Part shown: one piece after another, positions 8,652 through 18,062 of the stretch | How the letters are laid out: each line of letters starts with the position of its first letter | How positions within the stretch are numbered: the stretch's first letter is position 1 | From: Pseudomonadota bacterium | GTDB lineage: Bacteria; Myxococcota_A; Polyangia; Polyangiales; Polyangiaceae | Assembly (NCBI GenBank): GCA_023402175.1 | Contig: JAEXCN010000578.1 | Coordinates: 1-64,000 of the forward strand | Reading direction: 5' to 3' | DNA length: 64,000 nt | Program-made: the position numbers and the translations under genes | Notes under the pieces: generated by a model | The model's database searches: none | Told to the model about the DNA's origin: nothing | The model's input: only the letters and a program-made list of their open reading frames with translations

Positions 8652-9089
8652 TCAGGGCCGCGGCGGCTGGTTCACGAGCATCCAGTAGATCCCGAGCCTC
8701 TCGATGGCCTGCGCGAAATTGTCGAACTCGACCGGCTTGACGATGTAGCTGTTCGCGCCGAGCCGGTAAGCCTCCTCGAGGTCGCGGTCCTCCTTCGACG
8801 ACGTCAGGACGACGACCGGCACCGATCGCGTGCGGTCGTCGTTCTTCAGTCGCTGGAGCACCTCGAGCCCGTTGACCTTCGGTAGCTTCAGATCGAGAAG
8901 GACGACTCTCGGGAGCGCGTTCGAGTTTCCGTTCTCGTCCGCCTCGAAGAAGTAATCGAGCGCCGCGGCTCCGTCGATGACGCGATGGACGGTGTTGGCG
9001 AAGTTCTGACGCTTGAGCGCGCGGAGCGTCAGTTCGGCGTCCTCGTCGCTGTCCTCTACCAAGATGATCTCGTACGGAACCACGTTCAT
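8652..9089 (-). CDS. CheY-like response regulator, phytochrome-associated type
   Basis: This is a 145-residue single receiver domain without an output domain. The acidic pair in LVEDSDED, phospho-acceptor Asp 66 (VVLLDLKLP), Thr 96 (VVVLTSS) and Lys 118 (YIVKPVE) are all present. Its layout is that of the Rcp1-like receivers that pair with phytochrome-type kinases. The ATG overlaps the stop of the histidine kinase gene (ATGA), so the two are one translationally coupled two-component unit. Output is presumably by protein-protein contact or onward phosphotransfer. Confidence 0.9.
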   Translation of the reverse strand: MNVVPYEIILVEDSDEDAELTLRALKRQNFANTVHRVIDGAAALDYFFEADENGNSNALPRVVLLDLKLPKVNGLEVLQRLKNDDRTRSVPVVVLTSSKEDRDLEEAYRLGANSYIVKPVEFDNFAQAIERLGIYWMLVNQPPRP

Positions 9090-11164
9090 TCGTGCTTGTT
9101 CCCTTTCGGCAGCGAGAAGAAGAAGGTCGCGCCCCGACCCGGCGACGCTTCGGCCCAGGCACGGCCACCGTGCCGGTGGACGATGCGATCGACCAGCGCC
9201 AATCCGACGCCGGTGCCCTCGAACTCGGCCGGCGCGTGGAGGCGCTCGAATACCCTGAACAGTCGTCCGGAGTGGCGCATGTCGAAGCCGACGCCGTTGT
9301 CGCTCACACGGTACACGACCTCGTTCTCCGACGGCTCCGCGCTCACCGCGATGACCGCGGGAGTCCGACCGCGCGAATACTTCACCGCGTTCGCGAGGAG
9401 GTTCTGCCAGACGAGCGCGACCAGGCTCTTGTCGGCGGTGGCCCCTGGGAGAGGACCGACGGATACGTCGTATTCGCGACCGGGCTCGGCTGCCTGCGCC
9501 TCGTCGACCGCCTCGCGGGCGAGGGCTTCCATGTCGACGTCCTCGACCGTCATCGCCTGACGGCCCGTCCGCGCAAACGCGAGGAGGTCGTCGATGAGCA
9601 CGCCCATTCGCTGGGCGTTCTTCCTCACGACACGGAGGAGGCGCAAGCCTTCCTCGTCGAGCACCTTGCCGTAATCTTCCTCGAGCAGCCGGGAAAAGCC
9701 GGCGATCGCACGCACCGGGGCGCGAAGGTCGTGCGAGACGGAGTAGCTGAAGCTCTCGAGCTCACGGTTCGCGGCCTGGAGCTCGGCGAAGCGTTGCTGC
9801 GACTCGCGCTCGAGGCGCGTGCGCTCGCTGACGTCTTGCAGGACGGAGACGAATCCCGTCGGGACTCCGCCGACGTTCACCGGCATCGACGAAACCTCGA
9901 TGTCGAGCCAGCGTCCGCTTCGATGCTGGACCCGGATCTGCAAGTGCAACGTACGCCCGCGGCGCACGTCGGCGCGAGCGTCAGTGCGATCGACGCCTTG
10001 GACCGCGAAGACCTCGTCGAGCGTCCGCCCACGGACTTCGGAGACCGTCCACCCGAGCAGTCGCTCCGCCGCCGGGTTCCACTCCTGGATCCGAAAATCG
10101 AGGTCGCCGGCGATGACGGCGTCGCCCATCGACTCGAGCAGGAGCGCACGTCGCTGAAGCTTCTCCGCGGCGTCGATGCGCTCGGTGACGTCTTCGAGCG
10201 CGAGCAGCACCGTGTCGGTCCCGTTGCCCGGACGGTACATCTTCCGCGCGTTGACGAGCATCGTTCGTCGCCCGAGCGTGGGCGTCGTGACCTCGATCTG
10301 CACGTCGGTGACGAGCGCCCCCTTCCGCACCGGGAGGACCTCGCCGAGCAGCTCGTGAAGACGTGGAACGTCGAGGGCGCGGGACGCGATCTCCGTCACG
10401 CGCCGATCGACCACGTCCGCCTCGGTCGTTCGGAACAGCTCGAAGAAACTGCGATTGGCGCTCCTCACGCGTTGGTCGGGGCCGAGGACCAGGAGCGGGT
10501 GCGAGATCGTATCGACGATGCTCTTTTCGTACTGGCGAGCGACCTCCGCGATCTCGAGCGAGCTCTGAGCGCGCTCGCGCTGCTCGACCTCGCGGGTCAG
10601 CTCCTGCAGCATCCGGGCGTTCGAGATCGCGAGCGCGGCATGACGCGCGAGAGCCTCTGCGAGGTCGAGGTCGTCGCGCGCGAGCGTCGTGCTCGATCCT
10701 CGACGCACGACGAACAGCGCTCCGTACGTGCGCCCGCGCGCATGGAGCGGCGCGACGATGATGCTCCGAATGCCGAGCGCCGCGACCGCTGCGCGCCCCG
10801 ACGGCTCGAACGGCCGCGTCACCTCGTCCGTCGGCGCTTCCGCGACCAAGAAGCTCCTGCCGGTGGTCAGCAACTCCTGAAGGACGGGCGATTCCGCGAC
10901 CGCCAACGGCCGCGCCGCGGCCGCGCTCATGGCCGAGCTCTTCCCGTCGACGGGGTCGCACATCGCCGCGGTCTCGAGCGTTCCGCCGTCGTCCGAGAGG
11001 AGGCGGATCGAGCAGTAGTGGCCGAGCAGGGTCGCCGTGCGCGTGGCGATCGTCTCGAGCAAGCGCGGGTAGTCCGTGGTCGCGTCCGCGAACGAACGCA
11101 CCACCTCCCCGAGCAGCGCGAGCCGATCGGTCGCCGTGCTCGAGCCCGCTCCGGCGGTGGTCAT
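9086..11164 (-). CDS. GAF-PAS-PAS sensor histidine kinase
   Basis: This is about 692 residues from ATG 11164; an in-frame ATG at 11206 would add 14. There are no membrane segments, so it is probably cytoplasmic. Domains in order are GAF (about 15-175), PAS (about 205-325, around ISHPLLVLGPDQRV), PAS (about 340-455, around GDAVIAGDLDFRI) and a HisKA dimerisation domain with phospho-acceptor His in YSVSHDLRAP. A HATPase follows with N, G1 and G2 boxes (WQNLLANAVKYS, VSDNGVGFD, GTGVGLALV). The His-kinase half matches the bacteriophytochrome output type, but no chromophore-binding PHY domain is seen. It probably senses a soluble ligand or the redox state and phosphorylates the adjacent receiver. 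Confidence 0.9.
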   Translation of the reverse strand: MTTAGAGSSTATDRLALLGEVVRSFADATTDYPRLLETIATRTATLLGHYCSIRLLSDDGGTLETAAMCDPVDGKSSAMSAAAARPLAVAESPVLQELLTTGRSFLVAEAPTDEVTRPFEPSGRAAVAALGIRSIIVAPLHARGRTYGALFVVRRGSSTTLARDDLDLAEALARHAALAISNARMLQELTREVEQRERAQSSLEIAEVARQYEKSIVDTISHPLLVLGPDQRVRSANRSFFELFRTTEADVVDRRVTEIASRALDVPRLHELLGEVLPVRKGALVTDVQIEVTTPTLGRRTMLVNARKMYRPGNGTDTVLLALEDVTERIDAAEKLQRRALLLESMGDAVIAGDLDFRIQEWNPAAERLLGWTVSEVRGRTLDEVFAVQGVDRTDARADVRRGRTLHLQIRVQHRSGRWLDIEVSSMPVNVGGVPTGFVSVLQDVSERTRLERESQQRFAELQAANRELESFSYSVSHDLRAPVRAIAGFSRLLEEDYGKVLDEEGLRLLRVVRKNAQRMGVLIDDLLAFARTGRQAMTVEDVDMEALAREAVDEAQAAEPGREYDVSVGPLPGATADKSLVALVWQNLLANAVKYSRGRTPAVIAVSAEPSENEVVYRVSDNGVGFDMRHSGRLFRVFERLHAPAEFEGTGVGLALVDRIVHRHGGRAWAEASPGRGATFFFSLPKGNKHE

Positions 11165-11313
11165 CGCGGAGAATCTACCCAATCCGGGGCGGAACCGTTC
11201 GCCCAAGTGCGTTTGCCCTTCGCAAAGGCCAGGCGCGACGCGCCGCCGCGAGTCGGGCCGAAAGTCTCACGAGAGGCCTCGATCTTTTTCAGACCCTACT
11301 AAGATGCGCCGAC

Positions 11314-13221
11314 GTGCGCCCGGCACCCCTGACGTCACTGACGAAGGCGCTTCGTTCTGCGGAGCTGCGCGCGATCGGTAGGGTCGTGCTACACGCGCTC
11401 GCCGTCGGCCTGGCGGTCGGCGCCGGCGCGTGCCTGTTCTACATGCTCCTCGCGGGCGCCGAACGCGCGCTGCTCGAGGGGCTCGCCGGCTACGAGCCGC
11501 TCCGCTCTGCCGGCGAGCACGCGATGGACTTTCCGATGCCCCGGCGGGCGTTCTCGCCGTACGTCATCATCCTCCTCCCTGCGCTCGGTGGCCTCGGGGC
11601 CGGCTTCGTCGCGCATCGCCTGGCGCACGAGACGAGCGGCGGCGGCGGCGCTGCGTACATCGACGCGTTCCATCGTCGAGGCGGAACGATGCGCAAGCGC
11701 GTGGCGCTCGTGAAGATCATCGCGACCTCGTTGACCCTCGGCTCCGGCGGCTCCGGCGGCCGCGAGGGCCCGACGATGCAGGTCGGCGCTGCGATCGGCG
11801 CGCTCGTCGGGCGCGTGATCAACGTCTCCGCTCGCGAGCGTCGCGTGCTCGCGGTCTCCGGAACGGCCGCCGGTCTCTCCGCCATCTTCGGCACGCCGCT
11901 CGGGGCCGCGCTCTTCGCGACCGAGGTTCTCTATCGCGACGACTTCGAGTCGGACGCGCTCGTCCCTGCGATTCTTGCGAGCGTCACCGCTCATAGCGTC
12001 TTCGTCGGCGTGTTCCCCGAGGCGACGCTCTTCGAGCACGCCCCACGTTATCCCTTCCAGCCGTCGTATCTCCCGCTCTACGCCGCACTGGCGGTGGTGA
12101 TCAGCGTCGTCGCTCGCATCTTCGTCGCGTCGCTGCAGCTCGCGAAGCGGCTCTTCACACGGCTCGACGTTCCGGTGTGGGTCCGCCCGGGGATCGGCGG
12201 CGCCTTTCTCGGGATCGTCGCGGCCGGTTGGATCGTCTTCGTCAATCCGCACCTGAACCTCGCGGGGCGCGGCATCGGGATCCTCGGCAGCGGATACGGC
12301 GCAGCGCAGGGCGCGATCACCGGAGGAGCATGGATCCCGGCGGGCTGGACGGGGGTAGGCCTCCTCGTGCTCCTCGTCGCGACGAAGATCCTCGCGACGT
12401 CGTTGACGCTCGGGTCCGGCGGGAGCGGAGGTGATTTCGGCCCATCGCTCGCGATCGGCGGGCTCGTCGGAGGCGCCTTCGGCAGGGCTGCGCAGATCCT
12501 CGTCTCGCCGACGATCGATCCCGGGGCCTTCGCGCTCGTCGGCATGGGGACGTTCTACGGTGGGATCGCGAACACGCCCGTGAGCTCTCTCGTCATGGTG
12601 TGCGAGATGGCGGGGACGTACGATCTCCTGCCGTCGCTGATGCTCACGTCGGGGCTCGCGTTCGTGCTCCTCCGGCGCGTGAGCCTCTATCCGAACCAGC
12701 CGCGATCGCGCTTCGAGTCACCTGCGCATGCAGGGGAGGAGTCGCTCGACGTGCTGCGCCGGCTTCGCGTCGGCGAGGTGTTCCGTCGCGAGACCGTCGT
12801 CACGCTCCAGGCGAACGCGGCGCTCGCGACCGTCATCGACGCTGTCCTCGGCGCGCCCGAGTGGCAGGACTCGTTTCCGGTCGTCGACGGGCAGGGGACC
12901 TTGCGCGGCATCGTCTCGGGCGACGTCCTCCGCGCCGCGATGAAGGAAGAGACGCCGCTGTCGCTCGTCATCGCCGCCGACGTCATGGGGCCGCCCATCC
13001 ACGTCACGCCCTACGACGATCTGCACACGGCGCTCGAGCGCTTCTTCGGATCGGGACTGCACGAGCTGCCCGTCCTCGATGGTGGGAACATCGTCGGCGC
13101 GCTCGACGAGTCGCACATCACGCGCGCGTACCACGACTACCTCGGACGGCTCGGCGACGATCTCGTCGAGAGGATGTCGGTGCTTCCTTCGTCACGCGGG
13201 GCGCAGAGCGACGTGCGATGA
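11314..13221 (+). CDS. CLC-family chloride channel/transporter with CBS domains
   Basis: The 635-residue protein starts at GTG 11314. The N-terminal 430 residues are mostly transmembrane helices. They carry the CLC signatures: GSGGSGGREGPTMQ, which holds the gating glutamate, and a second GSGGSGGDFGPSLA typical of the two-fold inverted repeat of the family. GTAAGLSAIFGTPLG lies between them. Two CBS domains follow (about 480-615, around VGEVFRRETVVTL and AADVMGPPIHVT) and probably bind adenine nucleotides to regulate gating. The usual Ser of GSGIP is replaced in this clade, so channel versus proton-coupled exchange cannot be settled. It is transcribed away from the kinase operon. Confidence 0.9.
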   Translation: MRPAPLTSLTKALRSAELRAIGRVVLHALAVGLAVGAGACLFYMLLAGAERALLEGLAGYEPLRSAGEHAMDFPMPRRAFSPYVIILLPALGGLGAGFVAHRLAHETSGGGGAAYIDAFHRRGGTMRKRVALVKIIATSLTLGSGGSGGREGPTMQVGAAIGALVGRVINVSARERRVLAVSGTAAGLSAIFGTPLGAALFATEVLYRDDFESDALVPAILASVTAHSVFVGVFPEATLFEHAPRYPFQPSYLPLYAALAVVISVVARIFVASLQLAKRLFTRLDVPVWVRPGIGGAFLGIVAAGWIVFVNPHLNLAGRGIGILGSGYGAAQGAITGGAWIPAGWTGVGLLVLLVATKILATSLTLGSGGSGGDFGPSLAIGGLVGGAFGRAAQILVSPTIDPGAFALVGMGTFYGGIANTPVSSLVMVCEMAGTYDLLPSLMLTSGLAFVLLRRVSLYPNQPRSRFESPAHAGEESLDVLRRLRVGEVFRRETVVTLQANAALATVIDAVLGAPEWQDSFPVVDGQGTLRGIVSGDVLRAAMKEETPLSLVIAADVMGPPIHVTPYDDLHTALERFFGSGLHELPVLDGGNIVGALDESHITRAYHDYLGRLGDDLVERMSVLPSSRGAQSDVR

Positions 13222-13228
13222 TGGCTCC

Positions 13229-14212
13229 ATGCGCCACGAGGTGGCCACTCGCTTCGCGTGCGCAGCCGCGTTCGCGCTGACGACGCTGTTCGTCAGGAGT
13301 GCCCTCGCGAACGAGCCCACGGTCGAGCTCGACTACGAGGCTCCGGCGGCGTGCCCGACGGACGCTGCGTTCCGCTCCGAGGTCCGCGCACGCATCGCCG
13401 AACGACCGACCGCAGCGATCGACGCACGGCGTTTTCGGGCGCGGATCGTCGAATCGCAGGGAGGTACGTATCTCGGCACGCTCGAGACGGCCGACCCACC
13501 ATCGGTGCGGGAAGTCTCCGGCGCGAGCTGTGAGGAGGTCGTCCGCGCCCTCGTCGTGTTCGTCGCGCTCGCGGTGAGCCCTCCAGCGTCGGAAGAGCCG
13601 TCATCTTCGACCGTCGTTGCTCCACCTCCTGCGGTGACGGCTCCTCCGCGGAGCGAGCCGCCCCCGAAGCAGCAACCCGAACGCCCGGTGCGAGGGCCCT
13701 TCGGTCTGGGGATGGACGTGCGAGCGATGGCGGGCGTCGGCGTGGCCCCCGGGATCGTTCCGGGCGGGGCGGTCAGCGCCCGTTTCGTGCTCGAGAGACG
13801 TCCGAGGTTCCGCTGGATCGGGCACGCCGGCGGGCTCGTCGCCTACGGAGACAAGCCTGTCTCGAGCGGGGCCTTCGAGTTCTTATGGTCCGCCGCGCGC
13901 ATCGACGTGGGGCCTGCGCTCGACGTCGGTGGCTTCCGTCTGAGCGGCGGCCCGGCGCTCCGTGCGGGCGTCCTCTCGGTGCAGGCGCGCCATCTGCCTG
14001 CCGCGGGCCGGTATTCCAGCTTCTGGGGCGACGTCGGCGCTTTCGTGCGTGTGGACCGAGAGCTCGCGCCCGCTGTCGCGCTCTCGCTCATGGCCGAGCT
14101 TGCCGTGCCGGTCCAGCGTCGGACCTTCGGAATCGAGGGCGTCGAGAAACCGGTCCACGAAATCGCGCCCGTGATCGGGGTCGTCTCGTTCGGCGTGGCG
14201 CTCGGTCGGTAG
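13229..14212 (+). CDS. hypothetical exported envelope protein
   Basis: This is about 327 residues from ATG 13229, 7 bases after the CLC gene stop, so the two may be co-transcribed. A signal peptide (FACAAAFALTTLFVRSALA) is cleaved near ALA-NE. The N-terminal 110 residues contain two Cys pairs in ACPTDAAF and ASCEEVV, an arrangement seen in many uncharacterised myxobacterial exported proteins. A Pro/Ser-rich linker (near 125-160) is followed by about 165 residues with the alternating pattern of an outer-membrane barrel (GGAVSARFVLERR, GGFRLSGGPALRAG). Function unknown. Confidence 0.7.
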   Translation: MRHEVATRFACAAAFALTTLFVRSALANEPTVELDYEAPAACPTDAAFRSEVRARIAERPTAAIDARRFRARIVESQGGTYLGTLETADPPSVREVSGASCEEVVRALVVFVALAVSPPASEEPSSSTVVAPPPAVTAPPRSEPPPKQQPERPVRGPFGLGMDVRAMAGVGVAPGIVPGGAVSARFVLERRPRFRWIGHAGGLVAYGDKPVSSGAFEFLWSAARIDVGPALDVGGFRLSGGPALRAGVLSVQARHLPAAGRYSSFWGDVGAFVRVDRELAPAVALSLMAELAVPVQRRTFGIEGVEKPVHEIAPVIGVVSFGVALGR

Positions 14213-14303
14213 CACGATCGAGTGCGGCCGATCGACGAAGCACCGCCAATCGTGGTGCAGTGACCTCGGCGGCGACGGTCACGACCCCAGCCGGTATCGA
14301 GCG

Positions 14304-15266
14304 GTGTCGCGGTGCTACGGTGCCCGGGTCGTGGCGTCCTATCCGTCGTACCTCGAGCTCTTCGAATCGGGTGAGCTCGCGCGGCGCGCTGACGAGGCGA
14401 TTGCCGCGCTCGCCCGATGCGAGATCTGTCCGCGGAACTGCCGCGTCGATCGCCTCGCGAACCGCGCGAAGGTCTGCGCGACGGGGCGACTCGCCCGCGT
14501 GAGCTCGTACTTCCCGCACTTCGGCGAAGAAGACTGCCTCCGCGGCACACGCGGAAGCGGGACCATCTTCTTCTCGTTCTGCAATCTCAAGTGCGTGTTC
14601 TGTCAGAACCACGACACCTCGCAAGCCGGCGAAGGCGACGAGGTCACGGCCGAAGGGCTCGCCCGGATGATGCTCTGGCTGCAGGGCGAGGGTTGCCACA
14701 ACATCAACTTCGTCACGCCGGAGCACGTCGTGCCCGAGGTCCTCGAGGCGCTGCCGATCGCCATCGAGGGCGGGTTGCGCCTGCCCATCGTCTACAACAC
14801 GAGCGCGTACGATTCGCTCGAGAGCCTCCGCTGGATGCACGGCGTCGTCGACATCTACATGCCGGACTTCAAGGTGTGGACGAAGGAGAGTGCCATCCGT
14901 TACCTCAAGGCGAAGGACTATCGCGATGTCGCGTGCCGGGTCGTCGCCGAGATGCATCGGCAGGTCGGCCCGCTCGTCATCGGCGACGACGGCCTCGCGC
15001 GCCGCGGCCTGCTCGTGCGCCATCTCGTCATGCCCGGCCTCCTCGGAGAGGCCGAGGAGATCTTCCGTTTCCTCGCGTCGCTATCGTCGGAGACGTACGT
15101 GAACGTCATGGGCCAGTACCGTCCCGAGTACCGCGCGATGGACTACCCCGAGATCGCGCGCCCTCCCACGTCGCTCGAGATGAACCAGGCGCGCGAGCTC
15201 GCGCGGCGCGCGGGCCTCCATCGATTCGACGAACGCCGCCCGAGCCGGTTCCTGCCGCTGCTCTGA
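14304..15266 (+). CDS. radical SAM protein, pyruvate formate-lyase activase-like
   Basis: The frame gives 320 residues from GTG 14304; GTG 14331 (311 residues) matches the usual start of relatives better. The radical SAM triad is FCNLKCVFC (Cys 84, 88 and 91 counted from 14331), binding the 4Fe-4S cluster that cleaves S-adenosylmethionine. A second Cys group near the N-terminus (CEICPRNC plus a later Cys) could hold another cluster. This layout is that of the AmmeMemoRadiSam/PflA-like group. No glycyl-radical enzyme or AMMECR1/Memo partner is nearby, so the substrate is unknown. The C-terminal TIM-barrel part (GVVDIYMPDFK, VNVMGQYRPEY) is complete. Confidence 0.85.
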   Translation: MSRCYGARVVASYPSYLELFESGELARRADEAIAALARCEICPRNCRVDRLANRAKVCATGRLARVSSYFPHFGEEDCLRGTRGSGTIFFSFCNLKCVFCQNHDTSQAGEGDEVTAEGLARMMLWLQGEGCHNINFVTPEHVVPEVLEALPIAIEGGLRLPIVYNTSAYDSLESLRWMHGVVDIYMPDFKVWTKESAIRYLKAKDYRDVACRVVAEMHRQVGPLVIGDDGLARRGLLVRHLVMPGLLGEAEEIFRFLASLSSETYVNVMGQYRPEYRAMDYPEIARPPTSLEMNQARELARRAGLHRFDERRPSRFLPLL

Positions 15267-15499
15267 TTCAGGTGCAGCTGCTGCTGCTCGTGGATGCGTC
15301 CGACGGCGGAGCCGTACAGCTGGAAGCGCTCGAGTGGTGAGTCGCGCTCGACCTCGTCTGCCAACTACGAGTGGCGTTGCCAACGGCGTTGGCGGACCGA
15401 GAGCGACAAGCGGAAGCTCGGCCAACCGACGCGCGCGCCGTTTCCCGCGCAATCGATCGATCCCACGAGCGTGGCTCACGATGTGCAAAGCGCGACCGC

Positions 15500-16621
15500 G
15501 TGCGTTGGCTCGGCGTCTCGGCGGTTCCTTTCGTGATCGCGATCCTCGGCGCTTGCTCCACGGATCCGATCGAGACGACCGATGGCGGCACGCTGCTTCA
15601 AGTCGTCGCCGAAGCGATGTTCGAGGATCCTCCGCCGACGCGGCTCATATTGATCGTCGACGGGAGCGCTACGACCAAAGCGGAGCGGATTCGAGCCCGC
15701 GTCCTGCAAGCCGTCGAGGAGGCGGCCGACGAGCTCGCCCCGGCATCGGGACATCGGCCCACGCGATGGACCCCGGTCGACATCGAGGCGCGCATCCTAT
15801 GGATTGGCGGCCGGACGATCTACTCGACGGCGGAGGATGCTCGGCTCCGATGGCGCGAGGAGCAGGCGAGCGTAGCCGGTGCTGCTGCTTTCGTTCGCGG
15901 GGTCGCCGAGGCGCTCGCCATGCCGTCGGCTCGGGGCGGCGAGCCGGCGGGCGCGCTCGAAGCGCTTCGCAACGCAGTTGCCCTCACGCCTCCGGATCCC
16001 CGGTGGCAGCGCACGATCGTGCTCGCGACGAGTCAGGACGACACCTCGGCAGTCGCCGAGCACGAGCGCACCTTCGAAGCGGAGGACTATCCGCGGCTCA
16101 TCCCATTCTTTCCGAGCTTGGACGACGAGCGAGGCCGCTGCTCCGATGACGTCAAAGATTGGCGGCTAACGAAATGGCTGGAGGCGCAGAGGGTCGATAC
16201 CGTCTTCGCTTGCGGCGAGCAGCGCCTCAACGGCCTCTACTGGGACTCCGGCAGACGTCGGATCACGACGGGCAACGTCGCGACCCGTGATGACGGGACG
16301 CCTGCTTGCCGCGTACGCGTCCACCTTTGGTCCAAAGACCGCGAACTCGAGGCACGCTGTGACCCGCGGCGTGGATGGAGCGGACCGGTCCAATCCGACT
16401 CTTCCGAGGGCGAGGGCTTCGTCACGTGCGATGTCGCGATGCTCGCCGGGGATGACGGAGCGCGCTGCCGCGACCCCCGCTCGACGTGCGCGGGATGCGC
16501 GAGCGGATGGTGCATCGTCGACGAGACCGATCCTCGATTTGCGGGAGCGTGGATCCGCTTCGCCGGCGGGGCAGCTCCCGCGCGGCCGACCTTCGAGATC
16601 GTCTGCAACCTGGCTCCGTAG
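15500..16621 (+). CDS. hypothetical lipoprotein with vWA-like segment
   Basis: The 373-residue protein starts at GTG 15500, where the signal peptide begins (FVIAILGACS). The frame is open from 15371, but that would place 43 charged residues before the signal. Near residue 47 the sequence RLILIVDGSATT resembles the metal site of a von Willebrand A domain (DxSxT). Strand/helix alternation continues through IVLATSQDDTS to about residue 230. Later residues carry many Cys (CGEQRL, CRVRV, CDPRRG, CRDPRSTCAGCASGWC). No close family recognised. It is probably an envelope protein for adhesion or a metal-dependent interaction. Confidence 0.65.
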   Translation: MRWLGVSAVPFVIAILGACSTDPIETTDGGTLLQVVAEAMFEDPPPTRLILIVDGSATTKAERIRARVLQAVEEAADELAPASGHRPTRWTPVDIEARILWIGGRTIYSTAEDARLRWREEQASVAGAAAFVRGVAEALAMPSARGGEPAGALEALRNAVALTPPDPRWQRTIVLATSQDDTSAVAEHERTFEAEDYPRLIPFFPSLDDERGRCSDDVKDWRLTKWLEAQRVDTVFACGEQRLNGLYWDSGRRRITTGNVATRDDGTPACRVRVHLWSKDRELEARCDPRRGWSGPVQSDSSEGEGFVTCDVAMLAGDDGARCRDPRSTCAGCASGWCIVDETDPRFAGAWIRFAGGAAPARPTFEIVCNLAP

Positions 16622-16704
16622 CGATTGCCCGTGGGCGCGGCGGATGTTGAGCGCGGCCGTTCGGCGCGAGCCCACCGCGTCCGCATCGAGCTACTCTCCA
16701 GGCC

Positions 16705-17220
16705 GTGTCTGAGCTGTTCACTCCCGTCTGCTCGATCACGTCCACCAAGCGGCGGCGCTTCTTCTGGGCGGCGTGGTGGAGCGGACCGCCAGTGCGCGTT
16801 CCGTTCAAGAAGCCGGATGCGTCCGACGGGGGAGCCACGACGCGCGAGGAGGCGCTCGCGGCGGCGGAGAAGCGCGCGGGGATGAAGCTCGTCGAGATCG
16901 ATCCCCTCTGGGCGCGCGCGTGGATCCGCATCTTGCGCGGCGAGCCTGCATGGCCTTCGAAGGCGAGCCGCGAGCCGCGCGCCGCGAGGCCCGAAGCGAG
17001 CGCGAGCAGCAGTGCGGAGACTGCATCCATCTGGCAGGTGCTCGGCGTCGGTCGCGACGTCACCGAGGCCGAGCTCAAGGCGGCGTACCGGAAGCGTGCG
17101 CTCGAGACCCACCCCGATCACGGCGGCGACGAAGCTGCGTTCCGCCGGGTGCTCCGCGCCTACGACGAAGCGAAGCGTCGGCTCCGCAAGCCGCGCCCCC
17201 AGAAGCCCGCGCCGAGGTGA
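16705..17220 (+). CDS. DnaJ-domain protein
   Basis: The 171-residue protein starts at GTG 16705. The C-terminal 60 residues form a J domain: WQVLGVGRDVTEAELKAAYR, then the HPD tripeptide in THPDHGGDEAAF, then helix IV. J domains stimulate Hsp70 ATPase activity through HPD. The N-terminal 110 residues lack the Gly/Phe and zinc-finger regions of true DnaJ and contain no membrane helix, so this is a type III J protein with an unknown adapter region. It converges with the glycosylase gene 15 bases downstream. Confidence 0.85.
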   Translation: MSELFTPVCSITSTKRRRFFWAAWWSGPPVRVPFKKPDASDGGATTREEALAAAEKRAGMKLVEIDPLWARAWIRILRGEPAWPSKASREPRAARPEASASSSAETASIWQVLGVGRDVTEAELKAAYRKRALETHPDHGGDEAAFRRVLRAYDEAKRRLRKPRPQKPAPR

Positions 17221-17234
17221 CTGTCGCGGCCCCG

Positions 17235-18062
17235 TCAGATCAGGTCTGGAAGGCCGGCTTGCACGAGCACCTTTCGCGCGGCCTCTTCCCAGCCCCTGTT
17301 CGCCGCGGGGCTCGCCGGGCTGGGGTGGGGCATCGTGATGACCGCATCGCTCCCCGTGACGAGCGCCGCGCGCTTCGCGGCGTACGTGCCGACGCCGACG
17401 ATGTGCTTCGGCCGGAGCACGGCGATCGTCTCCGCGAGCGCCTTGTCGCAGATCGCTTCGAGCTTCAGGCGCTCTTCCTTCACGAGCTTGTCGGGCGTGA
17501 GGTTTGCTCCGCTCTCGCCGATGAAGAGGAGCGGGCAGTAGTTGAGGACGAACGCGCGCGCGAAGAACGCGTCGGCTTCGGGATGTCGCTTGGCGAATGC
17601 ACCCCAGAGGCGTTGCCCGGAGACCTCGCTGCGACGACATTCGAAGCCGAGCACCGGGCGCTTCGCGTGGAAGCGCCGCGGCGCGATGATGTCACCGGTG
17701 AGCTGCAGGTAGTCGCGGACGGCCGAGACCTCCCCGAACGGAACGCCGGTCTGCCCCATCCCGAACGGCCCGGGGTTCATCCCGAGGAAGAGGACCTCCT
17801 TCGGACCTCGTCCGTAACGTTCGAAGTAGGCGCAGGCGACGGGCCAGGCGTACTCGAGCGGGTTGTAGACGTAGGCGACGGGCGCGCTGAAGCGAAGGCG
17901 CTTCACCCGCGACTTCAGGCGCTCCATGACGCTGACGAGGTCTTCGTCCACCGGCACGGTCGAGAATCTACGGCTCGAAGGGCGCGGCGTCATCGGAGCC
18001 GAAGCGGGCGAGCTCGTCTTCACGGCGCGGGCGCTCGCTCGAGCAGAGACGCGGACCGTCAT
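17235..18062 (-). CDS. SMUG1-type uracil-DNA glycosylase
   Basis: This is up to 275 residues from ATG 18062, which overlaps the tex stop (ATGA). ATG 17993 would give 252 residues and drop a 23-residue Ser/Arg-rich leader. Motif 1 (GMNPGPFGMGQTGVPFGE) and motif 2 (HPSPASPAANRGW) are those of the SMUG1 family. This family removes uracil and hydroxymethyluracil from single- and double-stranded DNA in base-excision repair. The Asn in motif 1 and the His in motif 2 supply the catalytic environment. FECRRSEVSGQRLWGAF is also family-typical. It is translationally coupled to tex. Confidence 0.9.
   Translation of the reverse strand: MTVRVSARASARAVKTSSPASAPMTPRPSSRRFSTVPVDEDLVSVMERLKSRVKRLRFSAPVAYVYNPLEYAWPVACAYFERYGRGPKEVLFLGMNPGPFGMGQTGVPFGEVSAVRDYLQLTGDIIAPRRFHAKRPVLGFECRRSEVSGQRLWGAFAKRHPEADAFFARAFVLNYCPLLFIGESGANLTPDKLVKEERLKLEAICDKALAETIAVLRPKHIVGVGTYAAKRAALVTGSDAVITMPHPSPASPAANRGWEEAARKVLVQAGLPDLI

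Noticed and set aside
9092..11302. Very long plus-strand frame (736 codons) opposite the histidine kinase
   Set aside because: Arg/Asp/Glu-rich composition with no domains. It is a shadow of the GC-rich minus-strand kinase, which has complete GAF, PAS and kinase motifs.
15143..15364. Minus frame beginning MADEVERDSPLERFQLYGS
   Set aside because: The first 35 residues look protein-like, but the frame overlaps the end of the radical SAM gene and turns Arg/Ser-rich. No family was recognised.
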